Assembly (NCBI GenBank): GCA_902800925.1
Contig: CADCGD010000004.1
Coordinates: 1 to 64,000 of the forward strand
DNA: 64,000 bases
Reading direction: 5' to 3'
Origin: an uncultured Bacteroidales bacterium
GTDB taxonomy: Bacteria; Bacteroidota; Bacteroidia; Bacteroidales; Bacteroidaceae
The translations under genes were made by a program, and so were the position numbers. Shown piece by piece: positions 44,686-54,402 of this stretch. The first letter of the stretch is position 1, and the number at the start of each line of letters is the position of its first letter. A model generated the notes under the pieces. The model was not told where the DNA came from. It saw only the letters and a program-made list of their open reading frames with translations, and did no database searches.

Positions 44686-47600
44686 ATGAAACAATTCAGA
44701 ATCGTGGACAACATCATGGGCTGGCTGGCCTTTGCCATTGCCGCCATTGTGTACTGTTCCACCGTTGAACCAACAGCATCATTCTGGGACTGTCCGGAAT
44801 TCATTTCTACAGGTTATAAACTGGAAATTGGTCACCCCCCCGGGGCACCGTTCTTCATGCTTACTGCCAATCTATTCTCTCAGTTTGCCAGCGACCCGTC
44901 ACAGGTAGCGCTCATGGTGAACATGATGAGTGCATTGTTGTCAGCAGCAACCATCCTGTTCCTTTTCTGGACCATCAGTCACTTGGTGCGCCGTCTGCTC
45001 ATCAAGCAGGAGGACTTCCGCAATGCCGTAACACTGAAGGATATCCCCATGTACAAGTGGATAGCCATTGAGGCCTCTGCCATGGTGGGTGCACTCATCT
45101 ACACCTTCAGCGACACCTTCTGGTTCTCGGCTGTAGAGGGTGAGGTATACGCCTACTCGTCGGCTTTCACTGCTGTTGTCTTCTGGCTGATTCTGAAATG
45201 GGAAGACCAGGCTGACCAGCCTCATGCAGACCGTTGGTTGGTACTCATCATGTATATGACGGGCCTCTCTATCGGTGTTCACCTGCTGAACCTGCTGTGC
45301 CTGCCTGCCATTGTGCTGGTGTACTACTATCGTAAGTTCCCCATCGACGACCCCAAGCGCGACCTGAAGGGTTCACTCATTGCCCTGTTCATCTCGGTAG
45401 TCATACTGGCTGCCGTGCTCTATGGTGTCGTACCAGGTATCGTACAGGTAGGCGGATGGTTTGAACTGTTCTTCGTCAACGTGCTGGGTTGTCCGTTCAA
45501 TACGGGTGAGATTATCTATATCTTCCTGCTTGTAGCTGCTATTATTTGGGCTATCTACGAGACTTATAACGACAAGGCTCCCAAGCGCCAGAACGCTGCC
45601 TTCCTGCTGGCTGTCGCCATGTTGGGTATCCCGTTCTACGGACACGGCTACTCAGCTGCCATCATCGGTATCGTGGTACTCGTCATTATGTGGTTCATCC
45701 TTGGCTATCAGGTCAAGGCCAATGGTCAGAAGCCCAAAGCTCTTGTCAGCGCCCGCATTAAGAACACGTCGCTGCTCTGCATGCTGATGCTGATGATTGG
45801 CTACTCATCATACGCACTCATCGTGATTCGTTCGTCGGCCAACCCGCCAATGGATCAGAACTCACCAGAGGATATCTTCACCTTGGGCGAATACCTGGGT
45901 CGTGAGCAATATGGTCAGCGCCCACTGTTCTATGGTCCTGCCTACACCTCACAGGTGGCCTTGGAGAAAGACGGTGAATACTGCAAGCCTGTCATGAAGA
46001 AAGGCGAGCCCGTCTGGCAGCGTAAGGAGAAGGCCTCTCCCGACGAGAAGGATGAGTACTTCGTAGTACGCACCAAGGACGAGTACCAATATGCACAGAA
46101 CATGTTCTTCCCCCGCATGTACAGCTCAGCTCATCGTGGCAACTACGAGAGTTGGATGGGCGAGATCAGCGGTCACGAGGAGATGTACGACCGTTGTGGC
46201 GAGATGATTAGCGTCAAGATGCCCTCACAGTTTGAGAACCTGCGCTTCTTCATCAGCTACCAGTGCAACTGGATGTACTGGCGCTACTTCATGTGGAACT
46301 TTGCCGGCCGACAGAACGACCTGCAGGGTAACGGCGAGCTGGAGCACGGTAACTGGCTGTCTGGCTTCGATTGGTTCGACAACTGGCGCTTAGGCGACCA
46401 GAGCAAACTGCCCGACGAACTGAAAGAGAATAAGGGACATAACGTCTTCTACTGTCTGCCACTCATCCTGGGTCTTATCGGACTCTTCTGGCAGTCACTG
46501 GGCAAACACCATAACAATATCAAGGACCAAACGGGTATCCGCCAGTTCTGGGTGGTCTTCTTCCTGTTCTTCATGACAGGTCTGGCCATCGTCATCTACC
46601 TGAACCAGACACCTTCACAGCCCCGTGAGCGTGACTACGCCTACGCCGGCTCGTTCTATGCCTATGCAATCTGGTGTGGTATCGGTGTGGCTGGAATCAT
46701 AGAACTAATCAGAAGTAAGTGGTTAGAGGTGAGAGGCGAAAGGTTAGCTACTGCTATGGCTGCTATTGTCAGCATTGCCTGTCTCTTTGTCCCCATCCAG
46801 ATGGCTTCACAGACCTGGGACGACCACGACCGCTCTGGCCGTTACACTTGCCGCGACTTCGGACAGAACTACCTGATGACGCTGCAGGACAAGAATAACC
46901 CCATCATCTTCACCAACGGTGACAACGATACCTTCCCATTGTGGTACAATCAGGATGTAGAAGGTGTACGCACCGACGCTCGCGTCTGCAACCTGAGCTA
47001 TCTGCAGACCGACTGGTACATCGACCAGATGCGCCGTCCGGCCTACGACTCGCCCAGCGTGCCCATCTCGTGGGAGCGCATCGAGTACTGCTCAGGAACC
47101 AACGAGTATGTCTCTATTGAACCGGAGATGAAGGAAGTCGTGCTCGACCACTACCGTCAGCACCCTGACGAGGCCCGTCAGCAGTTTGGCGACGAGCCCT
47201 TCGAACTGAAGAACGTCTTGAAGTACTGGGTGCGTTCCAAGAACAGCGACCTGCACCTGATACCTACCGACACGCTCTATATGACCATTGACAAGGAGGC
47301 CGTACGCCGTAGTGGTATGCTGATGGCTACCGACTCTATTCCCGACAAGATGGTTATCTCACTGAAAGGCAAGCGTGCGCTGTACAAGGGCGACCTCATG
47401 ATTCTGGAGATGCTGGCCCAGTGCAACTGGGAGCGTCCTATCTATGTGGCCGTCTCTGTGGGCGACGACAACTACATCAATCTGGGTGACAACGTGATTA
47501 CCGAGGGTCTGGCCTACCGTATCACTCCGTTCACGACGACTCACGAGGGAAGACCCATCCCTGGTGTTAAGAACTTCGATACGGAGAAAACCTACGACAA

Positions 47601-48105
47601 CGTGATGCACCGCTTCAAGTTTGGTGGCATCGACAAGCCTGGCATCTATCTCGACGAGACGGTCATGCGCATGTGCTACACCCATCGTCGCACGATGTCG
47701 AAGCTGGCACTGGAACTGATGTACGAAGGTCAAGACAAGAAGGCTGAAGAGGTGCTGCGCTATACGGAGAAGATGATTCCATCGTTCAACGTTGCCCACA
47801 ACTATAGCTCCGGCTCACTCGACATGGCTCGCACATGGGCTTCGCTGGGTAACAAGAAGGAAGCAATGAACATCATCAACAAGATGTGGAAGAACTCCGT
47901 GCAGTACATGAAGTGGTTCTGCTCGCTGGAGCAATCCCGCTTCGAGGCTGCCAAGCACGACTGCCTCGTCAACTTCTACATCCTCGAACAACTGGCATCG
48001 CTCACGGAGATTGTTGACAAGGATTCCTACGACAAGCAGATGAAGGAACTCACCCTCCTCGGCAACATCTTCGAGCAACGTGGTGGCAAACTTTACGAAG
48101 ATTAA
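44686..48105 (+). CDS. DUF2723 membrane protein (TMEM260-like), possible glycosyltransferase
   Basis: The protein has 1139 aa. About a dozen membrane segments occupy residues 10-400 and 600-710. The DUF2723 start is evident: VEPTASFWDCPEFISTGYKLEIGHPPGAPFFM (residues 28-59), with an acidic Asp-x-x-Glu pair as in GT-C enzymes. The rest is a large soluble domain (about 710-1139) that contains TPR-like helices near the end. The human relative TMEM260 is an O-mannosyltransferase, so protein glycosylation is a reasonable inference for this one. Residues about 679-690 (WLEVRGERLA) are encoded by an inserted mini-repeat. The stop overlaps the next start by one base (TAATG). Confidence 0.82.
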   Translation: MKQFRIVDNIMGWLAFAIAAIVYCSTVEPTASFWDCPEFISTGYKLEIGHPPGAPFFMLTANLFSQFASDPSQVALMVNMMSALLSAATILFLFWTISHLVRRLLIKQEDFRNAVTLKDIPMYKWIAIEASAMVGALIYTFSDTFWFSAVEGEVYAYSSAFTAVVFWLILKWEDQADQPHADRWLVLIMYMTGLSIGVHLLNLLCLPAIVLVYYYRKFPIDDPKRDLKGSLIALFISVVILAAVLYGVVPGIVQVGGWFELFFVNVLGCPFNTGEIIYIFLLVAAIIWAIYETYNDKAPKRQNAAFLLAVAMLGIPFYGHGYSAAIIGIVVLVIMWFILGYQVKANGQKPKALVSARIKNTSLLCMLMLMIGYSSYALIVIRSSANPPMDQNSPEDIFTLGEYLGREQYGQRPLFYGPAYTSQVALEKDGEYCKPVMKKGEPVWQRKEKASPDEKDEYFVVRTKDEYQYAQNMFFPRMYSSAHRGNYESWMGEISGHEEMYDRCGEMISVKMPSQFENLRFFISYQCNWMYWRYFMWNFAGRQNDLQGNGELEHGNWLSGFDWFDNWRLGDQSKLPDELKENKGHNVFYCLPLILGLIGLFWQSLGKHHNNIKDQTGIRQFWVVFFLFFMTGLAIVIYLNQTPSQPRERDYAYAGSFYAYAIWCGIGVAGIIELIRSKWLEVRGERLATAMAAIVSIACLFVPIQMASQTWDDHDRSGRYTCRDFGQNYLMTLQDKNNPIIFTNGDNDTFPLWYNQDVEGVRTDARVCNLSYLQTDWYIDQMRRPAYDSPSVPISWERIEYCSGTNEYVSIEPEMKEVVLDHYRQHPDEARQQFGDEPFELKNVLKYWVRSKNSDLHLIPTDTLYMTIDKEAVRRSGMLMATDSIPDKMVISLKGKRALYKGDLMILEMLAQCNWERPIYVAVSVGDDNYINLGDNVITEGLAYRITPFTTTHEGRPIPGVKNFDTEKTYDNVMHRFKFGGIDKPGIYLDETVMRMCYTHRRTMSKLALELMYEGQDKKAEEVLRYTEKMIPSFNVAHNYSSGSLDMARTWASLGNKKEAMNIINKMWKNSVQYMKWFCSLEQSRFEAAKHDCLVNFYILEQLASLTEIVDKDSYDKQMKELTLLGNIFEQRGGKLYED
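46722..46755 (+). repeat. Mini-repeat inside the DUF2723 gene
   Basis: GTGGTTAGAGGTGAGAGGCG and the following AAAGGTTAG match the intergenic word family. The insert stays in frame and lies in a loop between membrane segments. Confidence 0.65.
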
Positions 48106-48716
48106 TGTTTATTGAGCAACCATCCAAATGGCTGCGCTGGATGTACCCAAAGGCACTCTGGCGTATGGACCCCAACGAGAAGGCCGTCTATCTGACCTTC
48201 GACGACGGGCCCATCCCTGAGGCTACACCCTTCATCCTCGACACGCTGGCGAAGTATGGCGTCAAGGCCACCTTCTTTATGGTGGGCGACAACGCTCGCA
48301 AATACCCTGAACTGCACCAGCGTGTCGTCGACGAGGGGCACCGCATCGGTAATCATACGCACAACCACATGGGTGGCTTGCGCCACACCGTCCACGAATA
48401 CAGCTATAATGTAGAGAAGGCCAACGCCTATCTGCATACCAATCTGGTGCGTCCGCCCCATGGCTGGATGCGCCATGACCAGTATGCGTGGCTCAGCCGC
48501 AAATTCAAGATTGTCATGTGGGATCTGGTGACGCGCGACTACTCCAAATGGATGACTGCTGCTGACGTGCTGAACAACGTAAAGCGCTATGCCCGCAACG
48601 GCAGTATTATCACCTTCCACGACTCATTGAAGAGCATCGAAAAGTTACGCATCGCCCTACCTGCCGCCATTGAGTGGCTCTTGGCCGAGGGGTACGCTTT
48701 CAAGATTTTTGAATAG
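48105..48716 (+). CDS. Polysaccharide deacetylase (NodB-homology)
   Basis: The protein has 203 aa of the carbohydrate esterase 4 type. The motifs are TFDDGPIPEAT (residues 31-41; Asp-Asp), HRIGNHTHNHMG (metal His pair), RPPHGWMR, WDLVTRDYSKW and the final TFHDS with the catalytic His. It would remove N-acetyl groups from a cell-wall or surface glycan. No signal peptide is evident, so it may work in the cytosol or on a lipid-linked intermediate. It is coupled to the DUF2723 gene. Confidence 0.88.
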   Translation: MFIEQPSKWLRWMYPKALWRMDPNEKAVYLTFDDGPIPEATPFILDTLAKYGVKATFFMVGDNARKYPELHQRVVDEGHRIGNHTHNHMGGLRHTVHEYSYNVEKANAYLHTNLVRPPHGWMRHDQYAWLSRKFKIVMWDLVTRDYSKWMTAADVLNNVKRYARNGSIITFHDSLKSIEKLRIALPAAIEWLLAEGYAFKIFE

Positions 48717-48732
48717 GAGTGTGTGATTTTGT

Positions 48733-49743
48733 TTAGTTGCGACGTGCAATGATATAAATGATAACAGGTGCGCCCATAACAGGCGTAACAGCATTCAAAG
48801 GAATGACACCCGACTCACCAGGAAGGAAACAGATGGCATTGCAGACAAGGGCAATGACGGCACCGCAAAGGATGGTGCCTGGCATCAGGATGCGATGGTC
48901 AGCCTGACGGAATAAGAGGTGAGCAATATGGGGCACTGCCAAACCTATGAACATGATAGGACCGCAATAGGCCGTAGTGATGGCGGTCAGCAGACCAGTA
49001 ACGATAATCAGCCAGTTGCGTACTCTATGGGTGTTGACACCCAGATTCTCGGCATAGCGTTCGCCCAGGAGCAGGGCGTTGAGGGGCTTTACTAACAGCA
49101 GAGCACCCACAAGTCCTAATACGCACAAAGAGGCGAACAGTGGTATCTGGCTCATGGGCACACCGCCGAAGGAGCCCATACCCCATACCATATACGACTT
49201 GACGCCTTCATCGGTGGCAAAGAAGTTGAGCAACGCCACCACACTATTGGCGATATACCCAATCATGATGCCCACAATGAGCAGCATGACATTATTGTGT
49301 ACCATGGTGCTGAACAGGAAGATCAGTCCCATCACAGCCATAGCACCGACAAAGGCGGCAGCAAGGACAGCCATAAAGCCTGTAATGCTGACAGAGCCCA
49401 CAGAGAGCGAACCTCCTAGGCCGAGCATCACCAATGCCACACCCACACCAGCACCACTGTTGATACCAAAGATGCTGGGGCCTGCCAACGGATTCTTAAA
49501 AGCCGTCTGCAACATCAGACCGCTGACAGCCAGCGAGCCACCGCAGAGCATGGCGGTGATAGCCTGTGGCAGTCGGCTCTCCATAATGATATACTGCCAA
49601 GAAGGGCGTGCAGCCTCATGTCCCATCACGATGCTGACGACATCTCGGAGCGGTATGGATACCGATCCTACAGCTAAGTTGACAGCCAACAACGCAACCA
49701 TCAACAGCGCCAACAGGCAACAGAGAACAACACCTCGCTTCAC
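48733..49743 (-). CDS. btuC: FecCD/BtuC-type ABC permease (cobalamin)
   Basis: This inner-membrane permease has 336 aa and about ten membrane segments. Features of the FecCD family are SRLPQAITAMLCGGSLAVSGLMLQTAFKNPLAGPSIFGINSGA (near residues 53-95) and YCGPIMFIGLAVPHIAHLLFRQADHRILMPG (about 254-284). It is last in a riboswitch-controlled operon with btuB, btuG and btuF, so B12 transport into the cytosol is well supported. The btuD ATPase that normally follows is missing here; the next gene is a convergent deacetylase. Confidence 0.9.
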   Translation of the reverse strand: MKRGVVLCCLLALLMVALLAVNLAVGSVSIPLRDVVSIVMGHEAARPSWQYIIMESRLPQAITAMLCGGSLAVSGLMLQTAFKNPLAGPSIFGINSGAGVGVALVMLGLGGSLSVGSVSITGFMAVLAAAFVGAMAVMGLIFLFSTMVHNNVMLLIVGIMIGYIANSVVALLNFFATDEGVKSYMVWGMGSFGGVPMSQIPLFASLCVLGLVGALLLVKPLNALLLGERYAENLGVNTHRVRNWLIIVTGLLTAITTAYCGPIMFIGLAVPHIAHLLFRQADHRILMPGTILCGAVIALVCNAICFLPGESGVIPLNAVTPVMGAPVIIYIIARRN

Positions 49744-49751
49744 AATAACCG

Positions 49752-50900
49752 TTACTCTTTCAGTTTCTTATAATAACGCAGCGGAGGCAATCCTATTATA
49801 TCGGGATGCAAAATTTGCAGGAAGTCGCAGAGCAGACGGTCGGGATGGAACGGTGTATCTTCATAGAAATGCGACTGTTCCACATTACATCCATAGACCT
49901 CATGCTGGCGGAATGCCTTCAACTGACTATAGCCACGATGACCTGACAGCAACTCCTTGTAATCCCAATCGTGGTCGCTGGAGTAGCGTAACATCCACAC
50001 ATCAGACTCCCCTCCTCTTTCGAGTACCGTCTCGAAAGGCAGTGACAGCGAACCGCTCTGATTGTCTGTTGCCCACGGATACTGTCCACCAGCATCCTGC
50101 AGCATCTGACCTATCGTGCTACGGCCGCCAGGCATATACCATACAGAGCCTACCACCTTGTCAACAATGATAGAGCGTCCCTTGCCTGCCTGTGCAGCCT
50201 GTTGTTTCAAGGCAACATAACTGCTGTCTACGTTGTGGAACAAGGCATCGGCCTTGTCGCCGGCACCAAACAGCAAGCCATAGAAGCGCATCCATTCGGC
50301 ACGTGCCAGAGGCGACGTCTCCATATACTCGGCACACTCTATCAATGGGATTCCTATCTCCTCCGTCTTACCATAGCCGCCACTGTTTTCAAAGGGTGAC
50401 AGCATGATGACATCGGGCTTCACGTCCATAATCTTCTCGACGATGGGGTTCAAGCCATTGCCACAGTCTACAATGTGACCAGCCTTGATCTGCTGCTGGA
50501 TATAAGGCACCTTGATATACTTGGAGTCTGCCACACCCACGATATGACTGCCTACGCCCAGTTCCGTGAGCAAGGCACAGTGAACGGTAGTAAAGACAGC
50601 AGCGCGCTGGACAGGAATCTCGATGACGGTACCGTCGGGGATGTCTGATGTCTGAGGCTTGTTATCTGATGTACGGGGCACAAGATAGTAGCGGTGAAGC
50701 ATCTTGCCGGGCTTCCAGGGATTCTTGATGTCGGCAACGACATAGCCGTCGTGCTCAACGATGGTGAGCAGTGACGAATACTTCAGTGCAACGGTGTCGC
50801 CTCCCTCTACAGACAAAGAAGTGTTGTTGCCACCTCGGCACGAGGCCAAGGCGACAACAACGGAAAATAGTATAGATAGTAAGGTTAGTTGCTTACTCAT
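49752..50900 (-). CDS. btuF: Cobalamin ABC transporter substrate-binding lipoprotein (BtuF-like)
   Basis: The protein has 382 aa and a lipoprotein signal ending VALASC (Cys21). It is a two-lobed binding protein of the TroA/BtuF fold (LTELGVGSHIVGVADS, VDCGNGLNPIVEKIMDVKPDVIMLSP, then IGQMLQDAGG). It would pass cobalamin from the outer-membrane receptor to the permease. It lies between btuG (8-nt overlap) and btuC (8-nt gap) in the B12 riboswitch operon. Confidence 0.88.
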   Translation of the reverse strand: MSKQLTLLSILFSVVVALASCRGGNNTSLSVEGGDTVALKYSSLLTIVEHDGYVVADIKNPWKPGKMLHRYYLVPRTSDNKPQTSDIPDGTVIEIPVQRAAVFTTVHCALLTELGVGSHIVGVADSKYIKVPYIQQQIKAGHIVDCGNGLNPIVEKIMDVKPDVIMLSPFENSGGYGKTEEIGIPLIECAEYMETSPLARAEWMRFYGLLFGAGDKADALFHNVDSSYVALKQQAAQAGKGRSIIVDKVVGSVWYMPGGRSTIGQMLQDAGGQYPWATDNQSGSLSLPFETVLERGGESDVWMLRYSSDHDWDYKELLSGHRGYSQLKAFRQHEVYGCNVEQSHFYEDTPFHPDRLLCDFLQILHPDIIGLPPLRYYKKLKE

Positions 50901-52053
50901 ACTTTACGCTCGTTTTGGCAATAATAGCGCACGGGCCTACCCAACAGTCGAATTTAGTGACGAAGGAACCGTCAGCCTTATATTGCTTGACATAGCCAGG
51001 AGTCTTATAGCTAGCCTTACCAGTGTCGGGATCCTTGGAATTAGAAGCAATAAAGACATTGTTGGTAATAGGATCAACACCGATGGTGTTAGGATATTCA
51101 ACTTCCTCACTGGGGGTAAAGGCAGACGTACTGCTGGTTGCTACATCATAAACGGAATAAGACGTACTGTTGAGTCCATAGGGTGAATTGATCACATAGA
51201 TTTTCTTGCCGTCAGAGCACATAGCCGTAGCATCAAGAACCTTGGTAACCTCTCCGTTTTCTGTAACTTTACGAACACCTGCATTAATCTGGGCATAAGG
51301 AGGATTGTAATCGTATGAACCAGAATCCAGATAGTACAGACTACCATTGATAGCGACAGCAGCTACAGGATTGATGATATCTTCGTTAGAAATCTTGGTC
51401 TCAGCACCTGTTGAGAGGTTAATCTTAGAGATAGTGCCATTGCCCATACCGTAGTTTGAGTTAACCACATAGAGGTTGTTACCAACAATAGCCAGGCCCT
51501 CAGGATAGCCACCTACGGCATAGGTAGCCTTCAGCTGATAGGTGTTTGCGTCGATAACTGCTACAGAACCGTTACCGTTGACAGAGTATGTTGACCAGTC
51601 AGCACTGGATGTACCATAGTTAGATACATACAATTTACCGTCTTGTGCAATGATGTGACGTGGGTGAGCACCCTGTCCATCGGCCATCAGTTCTTTAAGT
51701 TTAATCTGCTTGATAGACTTCAGGTTATTCTTGTCTACGACCTCAATGGTGTTCTCGTTGTCAACAACGATATACATCTTGTCTTCATACACCAAAGCAT
51801 CGTTGGCAGTTAGACCCAACTCACGACCATTGACAGATTTGAAGGCTTGAGCAGTAACCGTTTTAGTTTCGTAGTCATAATAGGTCAGACCTCCATTGAC
51901 AGGAGTAGACATGTTTCCAGAACATACAACGAAAACACCGTTAGTGACATCAACGGGTTTAGGCTCATAGGGAGTCTCATCGTCGCTGCTACATGCAACC
52001 AAAGCCCATGCTCCAACGAGCAACATAGCTAAACTTAATAAATTCTTTTTCAT
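50893..52053 (-). CDS. btuG: Surface cobalamin-binding propeller lipoprotein (BtuG-like)
   Basis: The protein has 386 aa and a lipobox VACSSDD (Cys21). It is followed by repeated beta-propeller blades (GKLYVSNYGTSSADWS, GNNLYVVNSNYGMGN, GKKIYVINSPYGLNS). In Bacteroides thetaiotaomicron BtuG is a surface propeller that binds cobalamin very tightly and hands it to BtuB. The same gene order (next to btuB, under a B12 riboswitch) supports this role here. I assign it from context and fold, not from detailed residue matching. Confidence 0.83.
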   Translation of the reverse strand: MKKNLLSLAMLLVGAWALVACSSDDETPYEPKPVDVTNGVFVVCSGNMSTPVNGGLTYYDYETKTVTAQAFKSVNGRELGLTANDALVYEDKMYIVVDNENTIEVVDKNNLKSIKQIKLKELMADGQGAHPRHIIAQDGKLYVSNYGTSSADWSTYSVNGNGSVAVIDANTYQLKATYAVGGYPEGLAIVGNNLYVVNSNYGMGNGTISKINLSTGAETKISNEDIINPVAAVAINGSLYYLDSGSYDYNPPYAQINAGVRKVTENGEVTKVLDATAMCSDGKKIYVINSPYGLNSTSYSVYDVATSSTSAFTPSEEVEYPNTIGVDPITNNVFIASNSKDPDTGKASYKTPGYVKQYKADGSFVTKFDCWVGPCAIIAKTSVKYE

Positions 52054-52065
52054 GTTTGTTGTTTG

Positions 52066-54051
52066 TTAAAATTGGTATTTAATAGAAAACTGATAACTTC
52101 TGCGAGGCATAGGATAGTGACTCACTATCTCATACTGTTGGTCGAACAAGTTTTTAATATCGGCACGAACCTCCAACGAGTGACGATTCCAATGCAAATG
52201 GTGCCATACAGTCAGTCCATAGTCTTGATAACCTTTTACCAGCGTACCCTCCAAATGGTCATTGGTTGCCCACCGATTGCTGACAAAGGTACCGTGGAAG
52301 CTCATGTTTAGCCAAGGATTCTCATAACTGACAGACATGCTACCCGTATGTTCCGGATAATAAGCAATCTGCTTTCGGTAGTTAGGCGACTCCGGATTGG
52401 TACGGTTCTCTACTTGTTGGTAAGTATAATTGCCCGAAGCTTTCAACTCATGCTTAGGAGCTAACGTCAAAGAGGCAGAACCTGTGACATCCAGTCCAAA
52501 CACCTCAACCTTACCTACATTGATACACGTCCATACAAACATATTATGCGGCACAGAGACTATCATGTCGTGTACACGATTGTAATATCCGTCAGCCGTC
52601 ATCTGGAAAGACAGACATTGCCAAAGGTCATCATGCCAAGTCATACCTACATTCAACTGGTCTGTTTTCTCTGGCAGCAGGTCAGCACTGCCATAGTGGA
52701 AATAATAGCTTTCATTGAACGTTGGAGAACGGAAAATGTTCTTGTACGAGGCTCGCACATATAAGTCTTGCTCTGGGAAAACTCGATAGGACAATGACAG
52801 TGATGGTGACAATTGTCGCATGTCGCGGGCACTCTCACCCTTTTCGGCATGATTGAGATAAAGAGAGTGCAGCAATCTTCCCAACAAGGTCAGTCGTCCA
52901 TTGTGATATTTAGCAGTAGCACTTTGGAGTAGCGAATATCGCCACGGATGAACTATCTGTCCCGTATTGCTATTGAGTGAGTTATAGGCATAATCTGCTG
53001 CATAGTTAAATGCCCAATGGTTATTTGGGCCATACAACACGGCAACGGTTCCCACAGCCTCACGTTGCCAGTAGTCCGACTCACTAGTACTGCCAAAGTA
53101 GGCACCATCTTTATAAATGGATGCCGACCAATTGTATTTGGCTGCTATCTTCAATGCCCACCCACTGGCATTTCGTGTCTGGTACTGCAACTGTCCGAAA
53201 GCATTACGGTCACGCAATGTCTCATTACTTTCATTGGTATAATAGCGTACCTGTCCTGGCAACTGACGATCGTTGTCATAATAGTACAACTTACCACTCA
53301 AGCGATTCTTGTCGTTGATGTTCCATAAGAAGTTGACCTCACCGTGTCCACTATTCATACGGCTGTTTTTACGCGTATCCTCAGTGACAATAGTCACATT
53401 GCGTAACGTATACGGATATTCATTGTCAGCATAGGTGTATTCTCCTACCACAGACAGCGCCAACCGACTACTCACATTCTGCTCATAACGCATAAATGGA
53501 TTCACATAGCCAAAGGAGCCTACTTTCAGCTGTGTCGTCAAATGAGGCTGCAGGTCTTCAGAAGGTACGCGCAACGTCTCAATATGGAGCACTGCAGGCG
53601 TGGAAGACTGACGAGCAGGAATAAAAATGTCATCATTATCGCCCACAACGAGTGACAGATGGTCGACATTATCCAGTGAGTAGCGCGACAGGTCTATCTC
53701 ACCACTCTGACACTCTGAGAGCATGACACCATCGTAGCTGACACCCGTATGCTTGGCTCCGAAACCACGCACAGATACTGTCTTCATACCACCCGCGCCA
53801 CCATAGTCGCGCAGCGTGATGCCTGGCAGACGGTGCAAGGCATCGGCCATATCGGTCACACCCATCGTCAGCATGTCACGACGGTCCAGTACGTGCATCG
53901 GTGCCGAACTCTGCATCGCACGTTGATGGCGGTCCTTGCTGATGGTGACCTCGCGCAACTGATGCGTCTTGCCAGCAATAGTGTCTGTCTGAGCGACACT
54001 ACACAACGGTATGCTGAACAAGATGACAAAAGACCATAATATCTTTTTCAT
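52066..54051 (-). CDS. btuB: TonB-dependent cobalamin receptor (BtuB-like)
   Basis: The outer-membrane receptor has 661 aa, with a signal peptide ending SVAQ. A plug domain spans about 45-150 (ADALHRLPGITLRDYGG, VSVRGFGAKHTGVSYDGV), and a 22-strand barrel ends FSIKYQF. It imports B12 with TonB energy. It is first in a four-gene operon whose leader contains a cobalamin riboswitch, which gives the substrate. The N-terminal carboxypeptidase-like domain of SusC proteins is absent, as expected for BtuB. Confidence 0.92.
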   Translation of the reverse strand: MKKILWSFVILFSIPLCSVAQTDTIAGKTHQLREVTISKDRHQRAMQSSAPMHVLDRRDMLTMGVTDMADALHRLPGITLRDYGGAGGMKTVSVRGFGAKHTGVSYDGVMLSECQSGEIDLSRYSLDNVDHLSLVVGDNDDIFIPARQSSTPAVLHIETLRVPSEDLQPHLTTQLKVGSFGYVNPFMRYEQNVSSRLALSVVGEYTYADNEYPYTLRNVTIVTEDTRKNSRMNSGHGEVNFLWNINDKNRLSGKLYYYDNDRQLPGQVRYYTNESNETLRDRNAFGQLQYQTRNASGWALKIAAKYNWSASIYKDGAYFGSTSESDYWQREAVGTVAVLYGPNNHWAFNYAADYAYNSLNSNTGQIVHPWRYSLLQSATAKYHNGRLTLLGRLLHSLYLNHAEKGESARDMRQLSPSLSLSYRVFPEQDLYVRASYKNIFRSPTFNESYYFHYGSADLLPEKTDQLNVGMTWHDDLWQCLSFQMTADGYYNRVHDMIVSVPHNMFVWTCINVGKVEVFGLDVTGSASLTLAPKHELKASGNYTYQQVENRTNPESPNYRKQIAYYPEHTGSMSVSYENPWLNMSFHGTFVSNRWATNDHLEGTLVKGYQDYGLTVWHHLHWNRHSLEVRADIKNLFDQQYEIVSHYPMPRRSYQFSIKYQF

Positions 54052-54065
54052 TCAAATGTTTTTTC

Positions 54066-54117
54066 CAAAAAGTGGAGAGACTCCCTGTCTCACGACATAA
54101 GCCTCTCCGAGACTTAT
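54066..54117 (-). promoter_or_regulatory. Riboswitch expression platform: terminator and antiterminator
   Basis: On the minus strand, GGAGAG (54103-54108) pairs with CTCTCC (54074-54079), with an inner TGTC-GTGA-GACA hairpin, followed by ACTTTTT: a terminator. Just upstream, ATAAGTCTC (54109-54117) can pair with GAGGCTTAT (54097-54105) around GGA over 9 bp, with one G-U pair. This stem uses up the terminator's left arm, so the two are mutually exclusive. B12 binding should favour the terminator; this last step is inference. Confidence 0.7.
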
Positions 54118-54180
54118 ATAATAATACACGTATCTCGCCTTACGGACCTAACCCCAGAGGTACAGAAGACGAATGGCACA

Positions 54181-54320
54181 ACAGGCAGGTATTCTGACTT
54201 GCAACCGGGTGGCGAACGTCTTCCCAATAATATCAGTGACATCGTGTTCACACCGCGAATGGCTGCTTACAGCTGCGGGACAGTCGGGGCTTCTCACCCC
54301 ATTCCCTAACCTATTGCGGG
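54181..54320 (-). ncRNA. Cobalamin riboswitch
   Basis: On the minus strand the region shows the conserved blocks of the class I B12 riboswitch: GGGAATGGGGTGAGAAGCCC, CGACTGTCCCGCAGCTGTAAGC, GATGTCACTG, GGGAAGAC and the terminal AGTCAGAATACCTGCC box. It lies upstream of btuB, between a -7 box and the expression platform. Edges are approximate. Confidence 0.95.
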
Positions 54321-54322
54321 TG

Positions 54323-54330
54323 CAAAATTA
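54323..54330 (-). promoter_or_regulatory. -7 box of the btuB operon
   Basis: On the minus strand TAATTTTG lies right before the riboswitch. The -33 TTG is unclear. Confidence 0.5.
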
Positions 54331-54373
54331 CAAAAAAAAAGGTAAATGCCATACTTTGAGAGGAAAAATTTTG

Positions 54374-54381
54374 TATCTTTG
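54374..54381 (+). promoter_or_regulatory. -7 box of the second binding-protein/permease pair
   Basis: TATCTTTG lies 21 nt before the start at 54403, back to back with the btuB promoter. A TTG at 54356-54358 is only 15 nt upstream of the -7 box, closer than normal. Confidence 0.5.
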
Positions 54382-54402
54382 CACACTGAAGAAAATAAAG
54401 AA

